DNA of 64,000 nt, taken from positions 3,789,598-3,853,597 of the forward strand of contig JAJHZJ010000026.1 in the NCBI GenBank assembly GCA_023548195.1, in the 5' to 3' direction. The position numbers and the translations under genes are program-made. The stretch comes from Bettongia penicillata ogilbyi (Eukaryota; Chordata; Mammalia; Diprotodontia; Potoroidae). The number at the start of each line of letters is the position of its first letter. The first letter of the stretch is position 1. The notes beneath the pieces were generated by a model. That model saw nothing but the letters and a program-made list of their open reading frames with translations. It made no database searches and was not told where the DNA came from. Positions 33,669 through 45,133 of the stretch are shown here, in pieces.

Positions 33669-33962
33669 TCGGGCACCTAGGTGGTACAGTGGATAGAGCA
33701 CCAGTGCAGGAGTCAGGAGGGCCTGAGTTCAAATCTCATCTCAGACCTTTGACACTCACTAGCTGTGTGACCTTGGGCAAGTCACTTAACCCCAATTGCC
33801 TTATCCTGGGTCATCTCTAGTCATCCTGATGAATATCTGGTCACTGGTTTCAGATTGTCTCTGGAGGAGAAGTGAGGCTGGTGATCTGCACAGCCTTCCC
33901 TCACTCAAAACAAAGTCAAGTGCAAGTTTTCTTCAGCAACGAAAGATGAACACACACAAAAG
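33669..33962 (+). mobile_element. RTE-tailed CORE-SINE, complete
   Basis: A full SINE of about 290 bp. It has a tRNA-like head ('ggtggtacagtggatagagc', then 'gagttcaaatctcatctcag' with a B-box), the core 'gtgaccttgggcaagtcac', then the RTE-related half ('ctctggaggagaagtgaggc', 'ctcaaaacaaagtcaagtg') and a tail 'caacgaaagatgaacacac'. The pol III A and B box regions are still readable. No target duplication was found. Confidence 0.85.
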
Positions 33963-33964
33963 AC

Positions 33965-35635
33965 CAAAATTGTAGCTAATCAAGCAGTTGTTGAAACCAC
34001 AACCCAAGAAGAAAAAGAGCAAGGACGGTATGTTCTGTGGAAGAGTTGCATCTGTTCCAAATAAAGCCTGGAGTTAGCTTCAGGGTTTTTTGCCTAAAGC
34101 TGTACAGGTTTTGTTTTTGTAGCTGCTCATCCTCACACAGGTCACTCTGCTTTCTAGGTCCAGGCTCCTGAAATAAGCAGTTGGTTGGCTTTTGGCAGAC
34201 AATTGTGTATGATATTGGAATACAGATTCATAAGGATGAAAGAACTTTAAACTCCATTGTGATGATATTAAGGAAGTGGGCCTTCCTGTCATCAGTCTCT
34301 GGTTTGTCTTGGTACCAAATAACAAGATACAGCCACCTTTGATCTAGTGAATGGGACTAGTTTCCTGAAATTTGTTGATAGATAGAACTATTTCTCCTGA
34401 GTTCACATAAATCAATGTACGAGGTATTATTTATTCCTCTCTCCAATATAATTTGCCAGAATGAGGTCAAAAAGAAAGATGTATATGACACCCGACACTG
34501 TAGTACAAAAGACATCTCATAAAGCCTTCTACAATTAGGGTCAACTTTTAAAAAGGTGACTTTCCTTGATGTGCCAATAAGCATCACAGATGTAATTAAA
34601 TCTTTCCTACTGAGAAGTTTGGTAGATGCTGTTTTTATTCACTGCCCATTGTTATTTATTTTTCCACTTCATCATTAAGGAAGGCAAGTTGGTGCTATTT
34701 AGATTTCAAAAGCAGTTCTTCAAATTCTGGAGACAACTGAAATGGAAATTAAATGTCTTTGAGTTGAACAATCTGCAGTCAACATTCTAATTCACTAATT
34801 GTCTAGAATTTCATTTCATCTAAAGGTAGGATATTATTTGTTAATGAATAAATGCAATGATGCAAGACAAGAGGTTAGGGTGAAATATATCAAAAGGTAT
34901 AATTTCATGTTAACGATAGATTTTACTAAATTGAGAATCATTACTCTGTAAGAGGGTGTTTTCTGAGTTCATATCTTAAGTACTTCCCTACACTCTTCTC
35001 ATTTTACTCCCACATACACATTGAACTTCAGCCCTTGCAGTTAATGAGAGCAGTTGCCATTCAGTTTGTAGAGCTAGGTCCCGTGATAGACTTGTCTGCC
35101 TAAGAAGACTAGTGAATTTTCAAAGAATCCCTGAAGAAAGTAACATGAGAAACTCCTTCCATCCTGGCAAATCACAACCTATCTGTGAGGTTTAGGCTTG
35201 AGATCTAGAAAATTGTCTGAGGCATATTAAGGTGAAATAACTTCTGGGGTAATGCAACTAACTTAAGAATCAGAGATGAATTTGAATAGATTTCTCTGAT
35301 TTCAAGTTTAGCATTCCAATCTCTACATTGTACTGAGTTTACTGGGCGTAGGTAGAATGGCAGTTTTACATTTGCACAATTGCACATATTTATCCCTTTT
35401 ATTTTCAGAATACCTTTAGGAGGCAAATAGTGAATTTTGAAGATGAGCAAATGAAAATCCAGAAAATTGAAGTGATGTGGACAAAGTCCTACCAGTATTT
35501 AGTGGAAAGGGGAGATTAAAACCTATATCATCTTGCCATCTTTGTTCTGTATGCTTTATATTCTTCTACCAACTAGCTGTACAAACTAGTGATAATTACT
35601 TAACATTTTATTTACTTTTCATCTGCAAAAGAAGA
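33965..35635. other. No recognised repeat or gene
   Basis: About 1.7 kb with no nameable repeat. Minus-strand frames at 34,080-34,325 (81 codons) and 34,357-34,587 (76 codons) have no domain content. The block 34,600-34,860 is free of simple sequence and could be conserved non-coding DNA. Confidence 0.4.
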
Positions 35636-35639
35636 ATAT

Positions 35640-35770
35640 TGTGCTGCAGTTCAATTCAACAAAATTTTATTGAGCATCTATTTTATTCAAATCACTGGGA
35701 TAGGAGTTGAATATCTGGATACAAAACTAATCCCTACCTTTAAGGAATTATAACATACTCAGGGGAATAG
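35640..35770 (+). repeat. L2-type fragment
   Basis: 'caattcaacaaaattttatt', 'gagcatctattttattcaaa' and 'ccctacctttaaggaattat' follow the repeat opening at 5,842. Confidence 0.45.
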
Positions 35771-35774
35771 TTGA

Positions 35775-36702
35775 TCCTTAGGATCTCTTCTACTTATAAA
35801 TATCCTAGGATGCTAGGTGACTTGCTTATTGTGAGATAACTGGTCAAAAGGAGATCTCAGACTAAAATTTATGTTCCATAACTCCCAGGTTTCACCCTTT
35901 CCCTACTTATTCTTACAAATTCTCCCTTTCATTTGCATAAATAATCAAGACTGTTTTGTACTTTAAAATTCTATCATAGAAACTGTTTGCTTTTTAATAT
36001 ATAATCTTTAATGATCCACTGGTTTGTTGTTACTTCATAGGGAATACTAATAAATAAAATCCAAAAGTGCATTTTGAATTCTGCACTAATTATAAATCAA
36101 AGAACCACTGACTTCTGTGTAGCTGTCCATCAGGTGAAATAGATTATTAATTTTGACAAAAACCTCTTGACAAACTGTAGGAAGTATCTAAAGTATAAGT
36201 TCTCATGTCTAGTGTGAGAAGTGCTTTACAGTACTTTGTAGCCTGAGGAGACACTGGGTAGTGTTAAGAGCATAGTGGCAATAGCGGTAGTGGCAGGGAG
36301 TCACTTTAGCACACTGCAACATTTCTTAAAAAAAAAAAAAAAGATCTAGCCTGCTCCCTGCCTTTCATTGATTTCTATGTCCATTTTATTACACAATTCA
36401 GTGGCCTGCCAAATAGATATATACTAATAAAGCATTTGGCTAACCATAATACAACATGTTATAATCTGGGAATATGAATTCTCATTTACCTCCCTCCCCT
36501 TAAACTTTCTTTTAAATGTTGTCAATTATACCATCTGGCTGTGGATCTTCCTGAGATGGTTGTGTAGTGTTCCAGGGCTCAGTCTAATTAACATGTCCTC
36601 TGCTAAAGAGAGTATATAGAGAAGGTCATTGTCTATAAGAAATCCATCTTTCATTTGTTCTCTATGTAATACTTTAAACACATTAAAAAGCAATTTTGCA
36701 AG
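35775..36702. other. No recognised feature
   Basis: AT-rich sequence with a 15-A run at about 36,328. The minus-strand 85-codon frame (36,526-36,783) crosses into an L1 fragment and is taken as chance. Confidence 0.4.
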
Positions 36703-36718
36703 AATATACCTTCCTAAA

Positions 36719-37785
36719 GAATTTTTACAACTAGTGTCTCTGATAAAGACCTCATTTTTAAAATATATAGAGAGCTGAGTCAAATGTACAAGAATTCAAG
36801 TCATTCCACAATTAATAAATGAACAAAGTATATGAACAGGGAGTTTTCAGAGGAAAAAATTAAAGCTATCTATAGTCATTTGAAAAAATGCTCTAAATCA
36901 CTATTGATTAGAGGGATGCAAATCAGAACAACTCTGAGGTACCACATCACACCTATAAGGTTGACTAACATGACAAAATAGGAAGATGATAAATGTTGGA
37001 GAAGATGTGGGAGAGTTGGAGCACTAATTCATTGGTGATAGAACTGTGAGTTGATTGAAACATTGTGGTGAGCAATTTGGGACTATGCCTAAAAGGTTAT
37101 AAAAATGTCCATATTCTTTGACCCAGTAATGCTACTTTTAGGGCTATATCCCAAAGGTATCATAAAAATGTGCAAAGGATCCACAAGTGCAAAAACATTC
37201 ATAGCAGCTCTTTTTGCGGTGCCCAAGAATTGGAAATTCAGGGTATACTCATCAATTGGGGTATAGCTAAACAACTTGTGGTATATGAATGTAATGGAAT
37301 ACTACTGTGCTTTAAGAAATGATCAACAGGCAGACTTCAGAGAAGCCTGGAAAGACTTACATGAACTGATGCTGAGTGAAGTGAGCAGAACCAGGTGAAC
37401 ATTACACACAGTAACAGCCACAGTATGCAAGGATTGTTTTTGATAGATTTAGCCCTTCACAGCAATGCAAAGACCTAAAACATTTCAAAAGGACTCATGA
37501 TGCAAAATGCCATCCACATCCAGAGAAAGAACTAAGTAGTCAGAAGGCAATTTTCTCTTTTGTTATGTTTTGTTTTTCTCATGGTTTCTCCCATTCATTT
37601 GAATTTTTCTATGCAAGATGATTAATGTGAAAGTGTGTTTACTAAGAATGTATATGTAGAGTTCACAGAAGATTGCATGCCATCTTTGAGAGGGAGGAGG
37701 AAGTGAGGGAGAGAAGATTTAAAACTTATGAAAGTGATTGTTGAAAATTAAAAAACAAATAAATTAATAATTTTTTTTTTTTGGA
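36719..37785 (+). mobile_element. L1 3' end with TSD
   Basis: A 1.07-kb plus-strand L1 3' piece: 'gtgtctctgataaagacctc', 'tatgaacagggagttttcag', 'gcaatttgggactatgcc', 'gtgaagtgagcagaaccagg', the G-rich tract at 37,688-37,712 and an A-rich tail. The flanks gaatataccttccta (36,704-36,718) and ggatatatcttccta (37,786-37,800) match at 13 of 15. It is 5'-truncated in the ORF2 end. Confidence 0.8.
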
Positions 37786-37914
37786 AAAAGGATATATCTT
37801 CCTAGTTGGTATCTGTCCCCAAAAGTCTGCCTGCTCTTTTCTCATATTTTCATTAAGGATACTTTCAATTAAAGCTTTATAGACATAAAATGCAGTTATA
37901 TGCCAGACTGATAC

Positions 37915-38310
37915 TGATTGGGTCCTTGGGTGCATGTGCTTGACCCTAATTCTAAAATCACATTTATCTTTAAAAATAACATTTCTCCCTAGCTTCAAAG
38001 CACTATCCCAGGCAGTTTCTCCCCAACCCAAGGACACAGCCTGCCCTAGGAAACTTTTATCTCTTTTTCTGCTACATTAGTCAGTTGTACCTATAGAATT
38101 TATTAGTCTGAATCATCTGTGTTCTGGCTGAGCTGGCTGTGTACAGGGTTATAACACCTTGCTACTCATTGACCATTCATATAGATCCTAGACTTAGACA
38201 TACATATATCCCTTACATTTATCTTGTCTAACAGGACACTGATGAGAGCAACCTGGTATTCCTTAGTCAATCATGACCATTAGTTGACTTAGTGATGTTC
38301 CAGGCCTGTT
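37915..38310 (+). mobile_element. LTR family 1, partial copy c
   Basis: It starts TGATTGGGTCCTTGGGTGC and matches copies a and b through 'tttctccctagc', 'cacctatagaatttatta'-type and 'ttagttgacttagtgatgtt' blocks, then stops at about 38,310. The TATA/polyA half is absent. Confidence 0.75.
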
Positions 38311-38314
38311 CCCT

Positions 38315-38690
38315 GAATACTTTGAAAAATGTATCAACTTTAGCATAATTTTCTGTACTGGTGCTTAGTTAGGTCTTGCTGCTCTTTCAAATATCATGTT
38401 GTTTTTTGTTTGTTTTCTTTCTGTTTTGTTTGTTCTGTTGTTTGAGTGTTGCTGAAACTCATTGAGTACTGAAGTGACAGTCTTACCAGTGATGATACTA
38501 GATTGCTAAGGACGCATTCACATATCTCTTCCATTTCATATCAGTCTTCTCTCTTTTCAGTCATATTTATAAATACTTTGAGTATGATATGACTTAGTTG
38601 GGTCAAGCTTTGGACAACCTTGTTTATCTAGCATTCCCCTCTTTTTGTGCGAAGTAATCTTCCATCCTTCATGAACTTAAGTTCTACATT
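38315..38690. other. No recognised feature
   Basis: T-rich sequence with TTTGTT-rich runs (38,400-38,445). No gene or named repeat. Confidence 0.4.
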
Positions 38691-38691
38691 C

Positions 38692-39090
38692 AATTCAGTT
38701 TAATTCAATAAACATTTATTAAGTGACTCCCATGTGTCAGACACTCTGCTAAGTGCTGGGGATATAGTCTAACAGAGGAAGATGACACACAAAAGGAAGC
38801 AGCAAGGGGAGTGAGGGGGACACCAGGCATGGGCACATCTTGTTCAATGGAGTTCAAACCAAGCAAAGTTACAGATAGAAAGGGGAATGAGGTCCAATGG
38901 GATCTAGTGCTACAGCCTTCAGCCCTCCGGTAAGAGAGTAGAGGAGGCTGAGGACACGGGGATGTATTGAATATATCAGGTTGGGGCAAGCAGCAAGATG
39001 AGGAGTTTTCTGGCAATCAGCCAATTGGAGGAGAAACATCTTGTTCTATAGAGTTCAGATCAAAAAGGACGTAGATAGAAAGTGTTATAC
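38692..39090 (+). repeat. L2-type repeat, rearranged
   Basis: It opens with 'ttcaataaacatttattaag', 'tgactcccatgtgtcagaca' and 'ctctgctaagtgctgggg'. The rest contains two related blocks, 'catcttgttcaatggagttc' (38,836) and 'catcttgttctatagagttc' (39,038), about 200 bp apart, suggesting an internal duplication. Confidence 0.5.
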
Positions 39091-39094
39091 TTGG

Positions 39095-39510
39095 CTATCA
39101 TATTTTTTTTTAATTTAGCAAGTGTTTGTTGACAGGCACAAGGTTTGAGATCTTTTGATTGGATTGCTGTGATTATTTCCTATCAGATAAACATTTCTTA
39201 GACATTTAGGTGACTAGAGTTAATGTCTTTGCTTTCACCCTTTTTTTTCTTAACAGGCTATTTGAAAGGAGGTTGGGTTTAGGTTGTCATAATTAAATAC
39301 AATGACTTCTTATCTTTACTCTATCTGTAAACTGTTTTTTTTATCTTTGTGCTAATCAGTCAATGATTTGAATATACATAATAAACTGATTCTCAAATGA
39401 TTTGCATGTCAATAACCAGTGATTTGTTAAATAGAAGTGCCAAAATATTGTTTTATTTTTGTGTTGTTCTTAGTTTTCAGTATATCTCTCTCCTTCTCTC
39501 TTCCTGAAGT
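39095..39510. other. No recognised feature
   Basis: AT-rich, nothing supported. Confidence 0.4.
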
Positions 39511-39857
39511 AACAATATTAAATGAGTGAATGTGTTCACCCTTTGTTGCCAAAGAAGACCATGCCATCAGAGAAATCATGACATGACTTGCACTTGACTT
39601 TGTTTTGAGGGAGGGAAGGCTATGCAGGTCACCAGCCTCACTTCTCCTCCAGAGCCATCTGAATCCAGTGATCAGATATTCATCAGGATGATTGGAGATG
39701 GCCCAGGATGAGGGAATTGGGGGTAAAATGACTTGCCCAAGGTCACACAGCTAGTGCGTGTCAAGTGTCTAAGATGAGATTTGAACTCAGGTCCTCCTGA
39801 TTCCTGCAATGGTGCTCTATCCACTGTACCATCTAGCTACCCCAACAGTATTAAATG
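39511..39857 (-). mobile_element. RTE-tailed CORE-SINE, complete, with TSD
   Basis: A full-length minus-strand copy of the SINE at 33,669-33,962 (body about 39,525-39,843). The tail 'ttgttgccaaagaagacc' is at left and the tRNA-like head 'tctatccactgtaccatc' at right. Flanks aacaatattaaatg (39,511-39,524) and aacagtattaaatg (39,844-39,857) differ at one of 14 positions. Confidence 0.9.
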
Positions 39858-40019
39858 TAACCTAATTACAATTGTATAACTTTATGAAGATATCTAAACA
39901 TGATTTACTCTTTCCATTTACCTGACAAATTAAGTGCGTATATAATATGTAGAAAACATGAAAAATAGGAACTTATTAGATATGTTTTCTTTAGTTCTCA
40001 CTGAATTTAAATTATTGTA

Positions 40020-40205
40020 GTATCTGCTTGACAGAGGAAGTATAGTGCTTCTTAAAAGGACACAGTCAAGGTTCAGTAGATTCAAGTTGTTATCCAAGTT
40101 CTGCTGGTAACTAGCTATGTCGTTATGGACAATTGTTTATCATTATGTAACCTGTTTTTCTTTCTAAAATTAGAAGTTTAGATGATAGCATTTCTAAGGA
40201 CTGGT
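40020..40205 (+). repeat. MIR-type SINE
   Basis: 'gaagtatagtgcttcttaaa', 'ggtaactagctatgtcgtta' and 'gtaacctgtttttctttcta' follow MIR order. Diverged. Confidence 0.55.
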
Positions 40206-40209
40206 CTCA

Positions 40210-40640
40210 ATCTCAATATTTTATTCCGATTTGATTTCTATTTTCTCATAATCTCACAAACTTGCAGTCATCTCAGTTACTTTGGATTCAGAAAACTGGG
40301 CTCTGCTTAGAGAAAAGAACAGAACTTTTAAGATTAAAATTATTTCTAGTGGTTTGCTTCTCTAGCTCTGGGACACAGTTGCTCTTCTCCATCTGCTTTG
40401 CCATAATATCAAAATAAAAAAACAAACAAACAAGTAAATGTCTATTATTTTCCCTCCTGAGTAGTTGAAGAAGGTCCCCAAACAGAAAGACCTGTACATT
40501 TCCCCCAAATCAAATCTCCCTTTCCCAATGCTTACATAGTTTATTTACCTTCATCCCAAATTCTGGAATCAGTTACTGATGCCTATAAATAGTTGATATT
40601 TATGGAAGGAGATTTCGTTGAATTAAATCTATAGAAAACA
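40210..40640. other. No recognised feature
   Basis: No supported gene or repeat. Confidence 0.4.
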
Positions 40641-40644
40641 GCTG

Positions 40645-40800
40645 TAGGTGGAATTTAAAGGTCTGTATTCATTTCCTGATTTGACAGTATAACTTTTGGA
40701 CAAGTCATTTACTGGATCAGAGCCATAATTTCCTGAACTGTTATAATGGTACTTGCCATACATTTATCATAGAAGCATTGTTATAATTAAAATAATCGTT
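40645..40800 (+). repeat. MIR-type SINE
   Basis: 'ggtctgtattcatttcctga', 'cttttggacaagtcatttac' and 'catagaagcattgttataat' follow MIR order. Confidence 0.5.
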
Positions 40801-41004
40801 TATACAAACATTTTTAAACCACAAAGCAATTGGAAATGTAAGATATTATGTTTTGTTTTTTTTTATCAAGTCCTAAGCTACTTTTGAAAATCCTACTTCT
40901 CATCTGCTTCTTGCTATAATTTTCTGAGAGATGCTTTTATTAATTAAATGAATATTTACAAGTCATATGTATAAAGTAGTTTAGAATATATCCAGCTCAC
41001 CCTT

Positions 41005-41140
41005 CTCATTTTACTGTTGATGAAACTGGGACACACAGAAGTTAAGAGTTTGTGCAAGGTTATACAACTTGTTAAGAGGCAGAACCAGGGCTATGACTCA
41101 GAGATCACTACTTATCCCACTATACCCTACTGTAATTTAA
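41005..41140 (-). repeat. MIR-type SINE
   Basis: Minus-strand MIR: 'gttgatgaaactgggacaca', 'gcaaggttatacaacttgtt', 'gaaccagggctatgactcag' and 'cccactataccc'. Confidence 0.65.
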
Positions 41141-41374
41141 TGTAATAGATGTTATTACCTCCCCAAACCTTCCTCTGAATAATTAAAGCACAATTAGAAA
41201 ATATGGGAACAGTTTCTCAAATAAAACTGTTCAGGGATGGCATTCTAGTATATGGAATTAAATTCCAAATGATTAATACATCATAGAAGAAATTTGATTT
41301 GTTACCTTTGACCCACTTTTTTTAATATGTTCAGATATGAGAACCCTCTGGTTTAGAGACTGTATGTAGGTGAA

Positions 41375-41560
41375 AAAGTGTGATAGAGAACTTCTGCGTC
41401 AGGAGCATAAAACCAGGGGAGATTAACTGTGTGATATTGAGAAATTGACCTAGCTAAGCCTTACTTTTCTCATCACCAAAATAAGGTTAGATTAAGTAAT
41501 AGAGTCAATGTCCTTTTGTTCGAATTATCTATGACTCTATAATATTAAGACTGCATTTCA
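41375..41560 (+). repeat. MIR-type SINE
   Basis: 'gagaacttctgcgtcagga', 'gattaactgtgtgatattg', 'gacctagctaagccttactt' and 'ctcatcaccaaaataaggtt' follow MIR order. Confidence 0.55.
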
Positions 41561-41914
41561 ATCTCTCTTGTTGGAGCTCTAGTACAAATGTTTGTTGAAT
41601 GGTAAGGGGAAGGGTTAGAAAACCTACCTGCAGTATTACCCTAACAGTGAGACATCAATCATTTTCAACAGACAAGTTGCTGAGAGGGTTGCCCTTCTGC
41701 GACAGCATCAGATTGTCATTAATAAGTGGTTATTAATATCTTTCAGCATTTTCCTATAAGGAATTTTATCTTAAAACTTACATAAAAGGAAAAATAAATA
41801 GGAAATAATATCTACCAGATCATGACAACCACTAGTAGACAAGGTAGAATGGTGTAGTTTTCCCATTGGAGCACTGGGAGCTACCGTTTTTGAGAACTTG
41901 GAAAAGTCACTTTA

Positions 41915-42610
41915 TGGAATCACAGAATCTAAGTTTGTTGGAAACATAAATTAAGCCTTGGAGTACAACCTTTCTTCTCTGCAACTTCCAAAAACTACTC
42001 CTAATGATTTCTTCTGAGGAAAAGCCACACAAAGCTATTTCTTCTTCGACATACTCAAAACAATTCTTCAAATACTTGGAGACAGTTATTCTTCTCCCAG
42101 AGGAGTTCCCTTTTCCAAGTTAAATATCCCTAATTTATCCAACTGATGCTCATACCAAACAGTTTCAGTTTTATCACTCTTTTCAGGATATTTTCTGTGT
42201 TGTCAAACTTTTGCTCCTAAAACATGGCACGCTAACTGACTATATTATGCCATATGTGACCTGAATAAGGCACAGGAAACAAAGGATATAGCTTCTTGTT
42301 TTCCTCTTTAATTAAGTATAAGATTGACTTTTTTTTTGCTGTACTGACACACATTATTATTAAATATTGAGCTTATAATTCATTAAAAATCTTCAGATGT
42401 TCTCCCAATCAAACATTTGTCTAACCATCTACCTCCAACACATATTTTGTACTTGTAAAATTGATTTTTCAAACTCAAATGTAGGATATTATATCTTTTT
42501 CTTTTATATTTCATCTTACTAGTTTAGTTGGAGGGATTAGGACAAAATCTCAGTCAATTGATTTCCCCATGCTTACTGAATCCCTGGTCTATTAATGAAA
42601 TCAAAGAAGA
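41915..42610 (-). mobile_element. L3/CR1-type LINE 3' region
   Basis: A minus-strand CR1/L3 3' segment: 'aatacttggagacagttatt' (42,071), 'tttatccaactgatgctcat' (42,134), 'ttgagcttataattcattaa' (42,367), 'ttttgtacttgtaaaattga' (42,446) and 'atatttcatcttactagttt' (42,506). It overlaps in kind with 31,440-32,300. Confidence 0.6.
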
Positions 42611-42879
42611 TAAGAGATAGATAATAGAGATAACAAGGCATTACTATATTAAATAAAATAGACTTTTTACAAATAGTAAAATTTTCCTCTCAAAATTGAT
42701 GGAATTAGAGGGAAGATGTCCATTTGAGATGGATGATATTATAGTTTGGTGGATAAAAATTGGTTAAACTATTAGATAAATCCCATGACTTTCTGTATAA
42801 GGATTGCAAAAAAAAATGCTCAGTGTAGTTTTAGTCATACTGAAGATGAAAAAAAAAGAAAATGCAATTAGACTGGGAT

Positions 42880-44060
42880 ATGTTCTTTTTTAAAAATTGA
42901 TTTTCGTTATTATTTGTTGTTTTTAGATAATACACAATTCCAATTGTATTCCTTCGCACCTTACCCCGAAAACCATCCTTAAAACAAAGAAGAAAAATGG
43001 AAGAAAACAATTCAGAAAAACTAAGCAACATATTGAAAACATCTTACATATTGTTCTTTACCCAAATTTCCCCACTTCTGCGAACAATAAAGTTCCTGAC
43101 TCAATGGCCTCTCAGTCAATCAGGAGTTGACTCTATGGCATATAAAATATTAAGTGTCAGGGGATTGTGACATTAAGAAAAACAGAGCAGTCCGGTGGGC
43201 TGGAGTAAGAGATGTTATTAAATTCATGTTTCACACCAGAATAAATGAATTCTTCAGCTTGGGAAAAAATAAAAATGTTTCAGTTCAATGAAAGAGAAAA
43301 TAATTTGGATTCAGACTGATAATGGTGGTAGAGAATGTCTCTTAACTTTTTCTGAGTCTCTCTTGCCGTCACCTGATGTCAAAGGACATGGTTAAGCGCA
43401 GCTCCCCACATATCTGTAACTCTAGAGAAATCTATAGAACACCATTTAAACATCTACTCTTACTTTTCCAATCACCAACTCCTCAGAAGTGTGTTCAGCC
43501 CGAATCTCATTTGTCTTTCAGCCAATAAGGCAATATATCTCCTTTCATGTTGGTAGCACGTGGTGTTCCAGGACTGCACTTCAAGAAAACTGTCTTACTA
43601 ATTTCACTTTGAATAACTGCATATATCTTCCTTTGGTTTTCTGTATTCCTCAAGTTCATAATTTTTTGCAACCCAGAAATATCCCATTACATTTATGTTC
43701 GATACATTATTGAGCTATTTCTAAATTAATTAACATCTACCTTATTTCCTATTCTTTGCTGTGAGAAGAAGCACTGCTATAAATGTTATAGTGCATATAC
43801 ATAGGGGTTTTTTTTGTCATTGACCTTTTGGAGTATATACCCATAAGTGGAATTTCTGGGTCAAGGGGTTCAGATAATTTACATATTTTCTTGAGATATT
43901 TTTAAAATAACTTTTCAGACTAGGTAGACTAATCCACAGCTTCAGTGACAATGAATGAGTACATCTATCTTGCCTCAAGATCTCTAACACTGATTTCCCA
44001 TTTTAGTAAAATCACATTTGCCAAATTGCTGAGTATGAGGTGAATTGTTAGTTATCATTT
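42880..44060 (-). mobile_element. Very old L1 3' region
   Basis: The best-supported part is 43,690-43,930, with 'cactgctataaatgttatag' (43,773), 'gtggaatttctgggtcaag' (43,847) and the 'cagcttcagtgacaatgaat' block (43,938), in the order of minus-strand L1 3' sequence. The left part (42,880-43,450) is uncertain. Confidence 0.45.
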
Positions 44061-44234
44061 GCGGCAATCTGGAGCATTCTTGCACATGATGGCTTATGTT
44101 ATTTTTTTATGTACCAAATATGCGTAATCAGGTAAAACAAATTCCCACAACGACAAAGAACAAAAACAAAAAACAGAGTCTCTTTCTGCACTCTGAGCCC
44201 ATCATCCCTCTATTAGGAAGTAGAGAACATATAT

Positions 44235-45005
44235 CATGCAATTGCCTAAGATGACAAAAGATGGGACTAGTCAGTGCTGGAGCAGTTATAGGAACATATA
44301 TTGTTGATGGAGCTGTGAATTAATACAACTGTTTTGGAAAGCAAATTAAATTACATACATAAAATAAGTAAAATATTTATTGCCTTTGATCCAGAGACTC
44401 TCCTAGTAGGCCTATAAGTCAAGGTGGCCATTGATAAGAAAATTCTTATATATATGTCAAATTTATATACACACACAAACACACATATACATATATGCAT
44501 ATGTGTATGCATATATTATAACACACACATATATACACATATGTACATATCAGCATTTTTGAGTGTATGTGTGTAATAACAAAGAATTAGAAACCAAGCA
44601 GAAGCCCATCAATTGGGAAGTGACTTAAATTGTTACACATCATTGTTATGGAATGCTATGTTGTAAAAAAACAAAAACAACAAACACCACATATGATGAA
44701 TAAAGAGCAACAGATCTACATGAACTTCTGTACAGTGATGTAAGCAGAACCAAGAAAACAATATACATAATGGCTGCATCAATGTAAACAGAAGAGTTTT
44801 GAAACACTGAAAAGCAAATGTTGCAAATTTACAAAAAAGCAAGCATGGTATAATGAAACCCTGACCTCACCGCTTAGTAGAGGTGAGAATTCCACAATTA
44901 TGGGACATTATACATATTTTTCAGGCTGTTTTTGGTGTACTGATTAGTTTACTCTTTTTTCTTGCCATTTATCTTATTCTCTCTTGTCTTTAAAAATGCA
45001 TGGCA
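44235..45005 (+). mobile_element. Old L1 3' region, with an internal AC/AT-rich array
   Basis: 'cctttgatccagagactctc' (44,384), 'gcccatcaattgggaagtga' (44,606), 'gttatggaatgctatgttgt' (44,645) and 'cagtgatgtaagcagaacca' (44,733) mark plus-strand L1 3' sequence. A TATA/ACAC-rich array occupies 44,450-44,565. It is head-to-head with the L1 at 42,880-44,060. Confidence 0.6.
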
Positions 45006-45126
45006 TCTTAAAATATTTATACAACTTTAAACTTAAATAGCTTAACAACTATTAATTCAAAAGCTTAAAATTGACACTTTTCTTGTTTAAAAATATTCTA
45101 AGACTTCGGGGCACCCTGTGTTATTC

Positions 45127-45133
45127 CTTATAT
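45127..45133. repeat. Possible left target duplication of RTE copy 2
   Basis: cttatat here matches cttatat at 47,421-47,427. It is short, so only suggestive. Confidence 0.4.

Noticed and set aside
34080..34587. Two successive minus-strand frames (81 and 76 codons) as exons of one gene
   Set aside because: No shared domain, no clean splice sites seen between them, and no similarity I recognise.
36526..36783. 85-codon minus-strand frame with helical-looking sequence
   Set aside because: It crosses the left TSD and end of an L1 insertion at 36,704-36,719, so the frame is an accident of the insertion.
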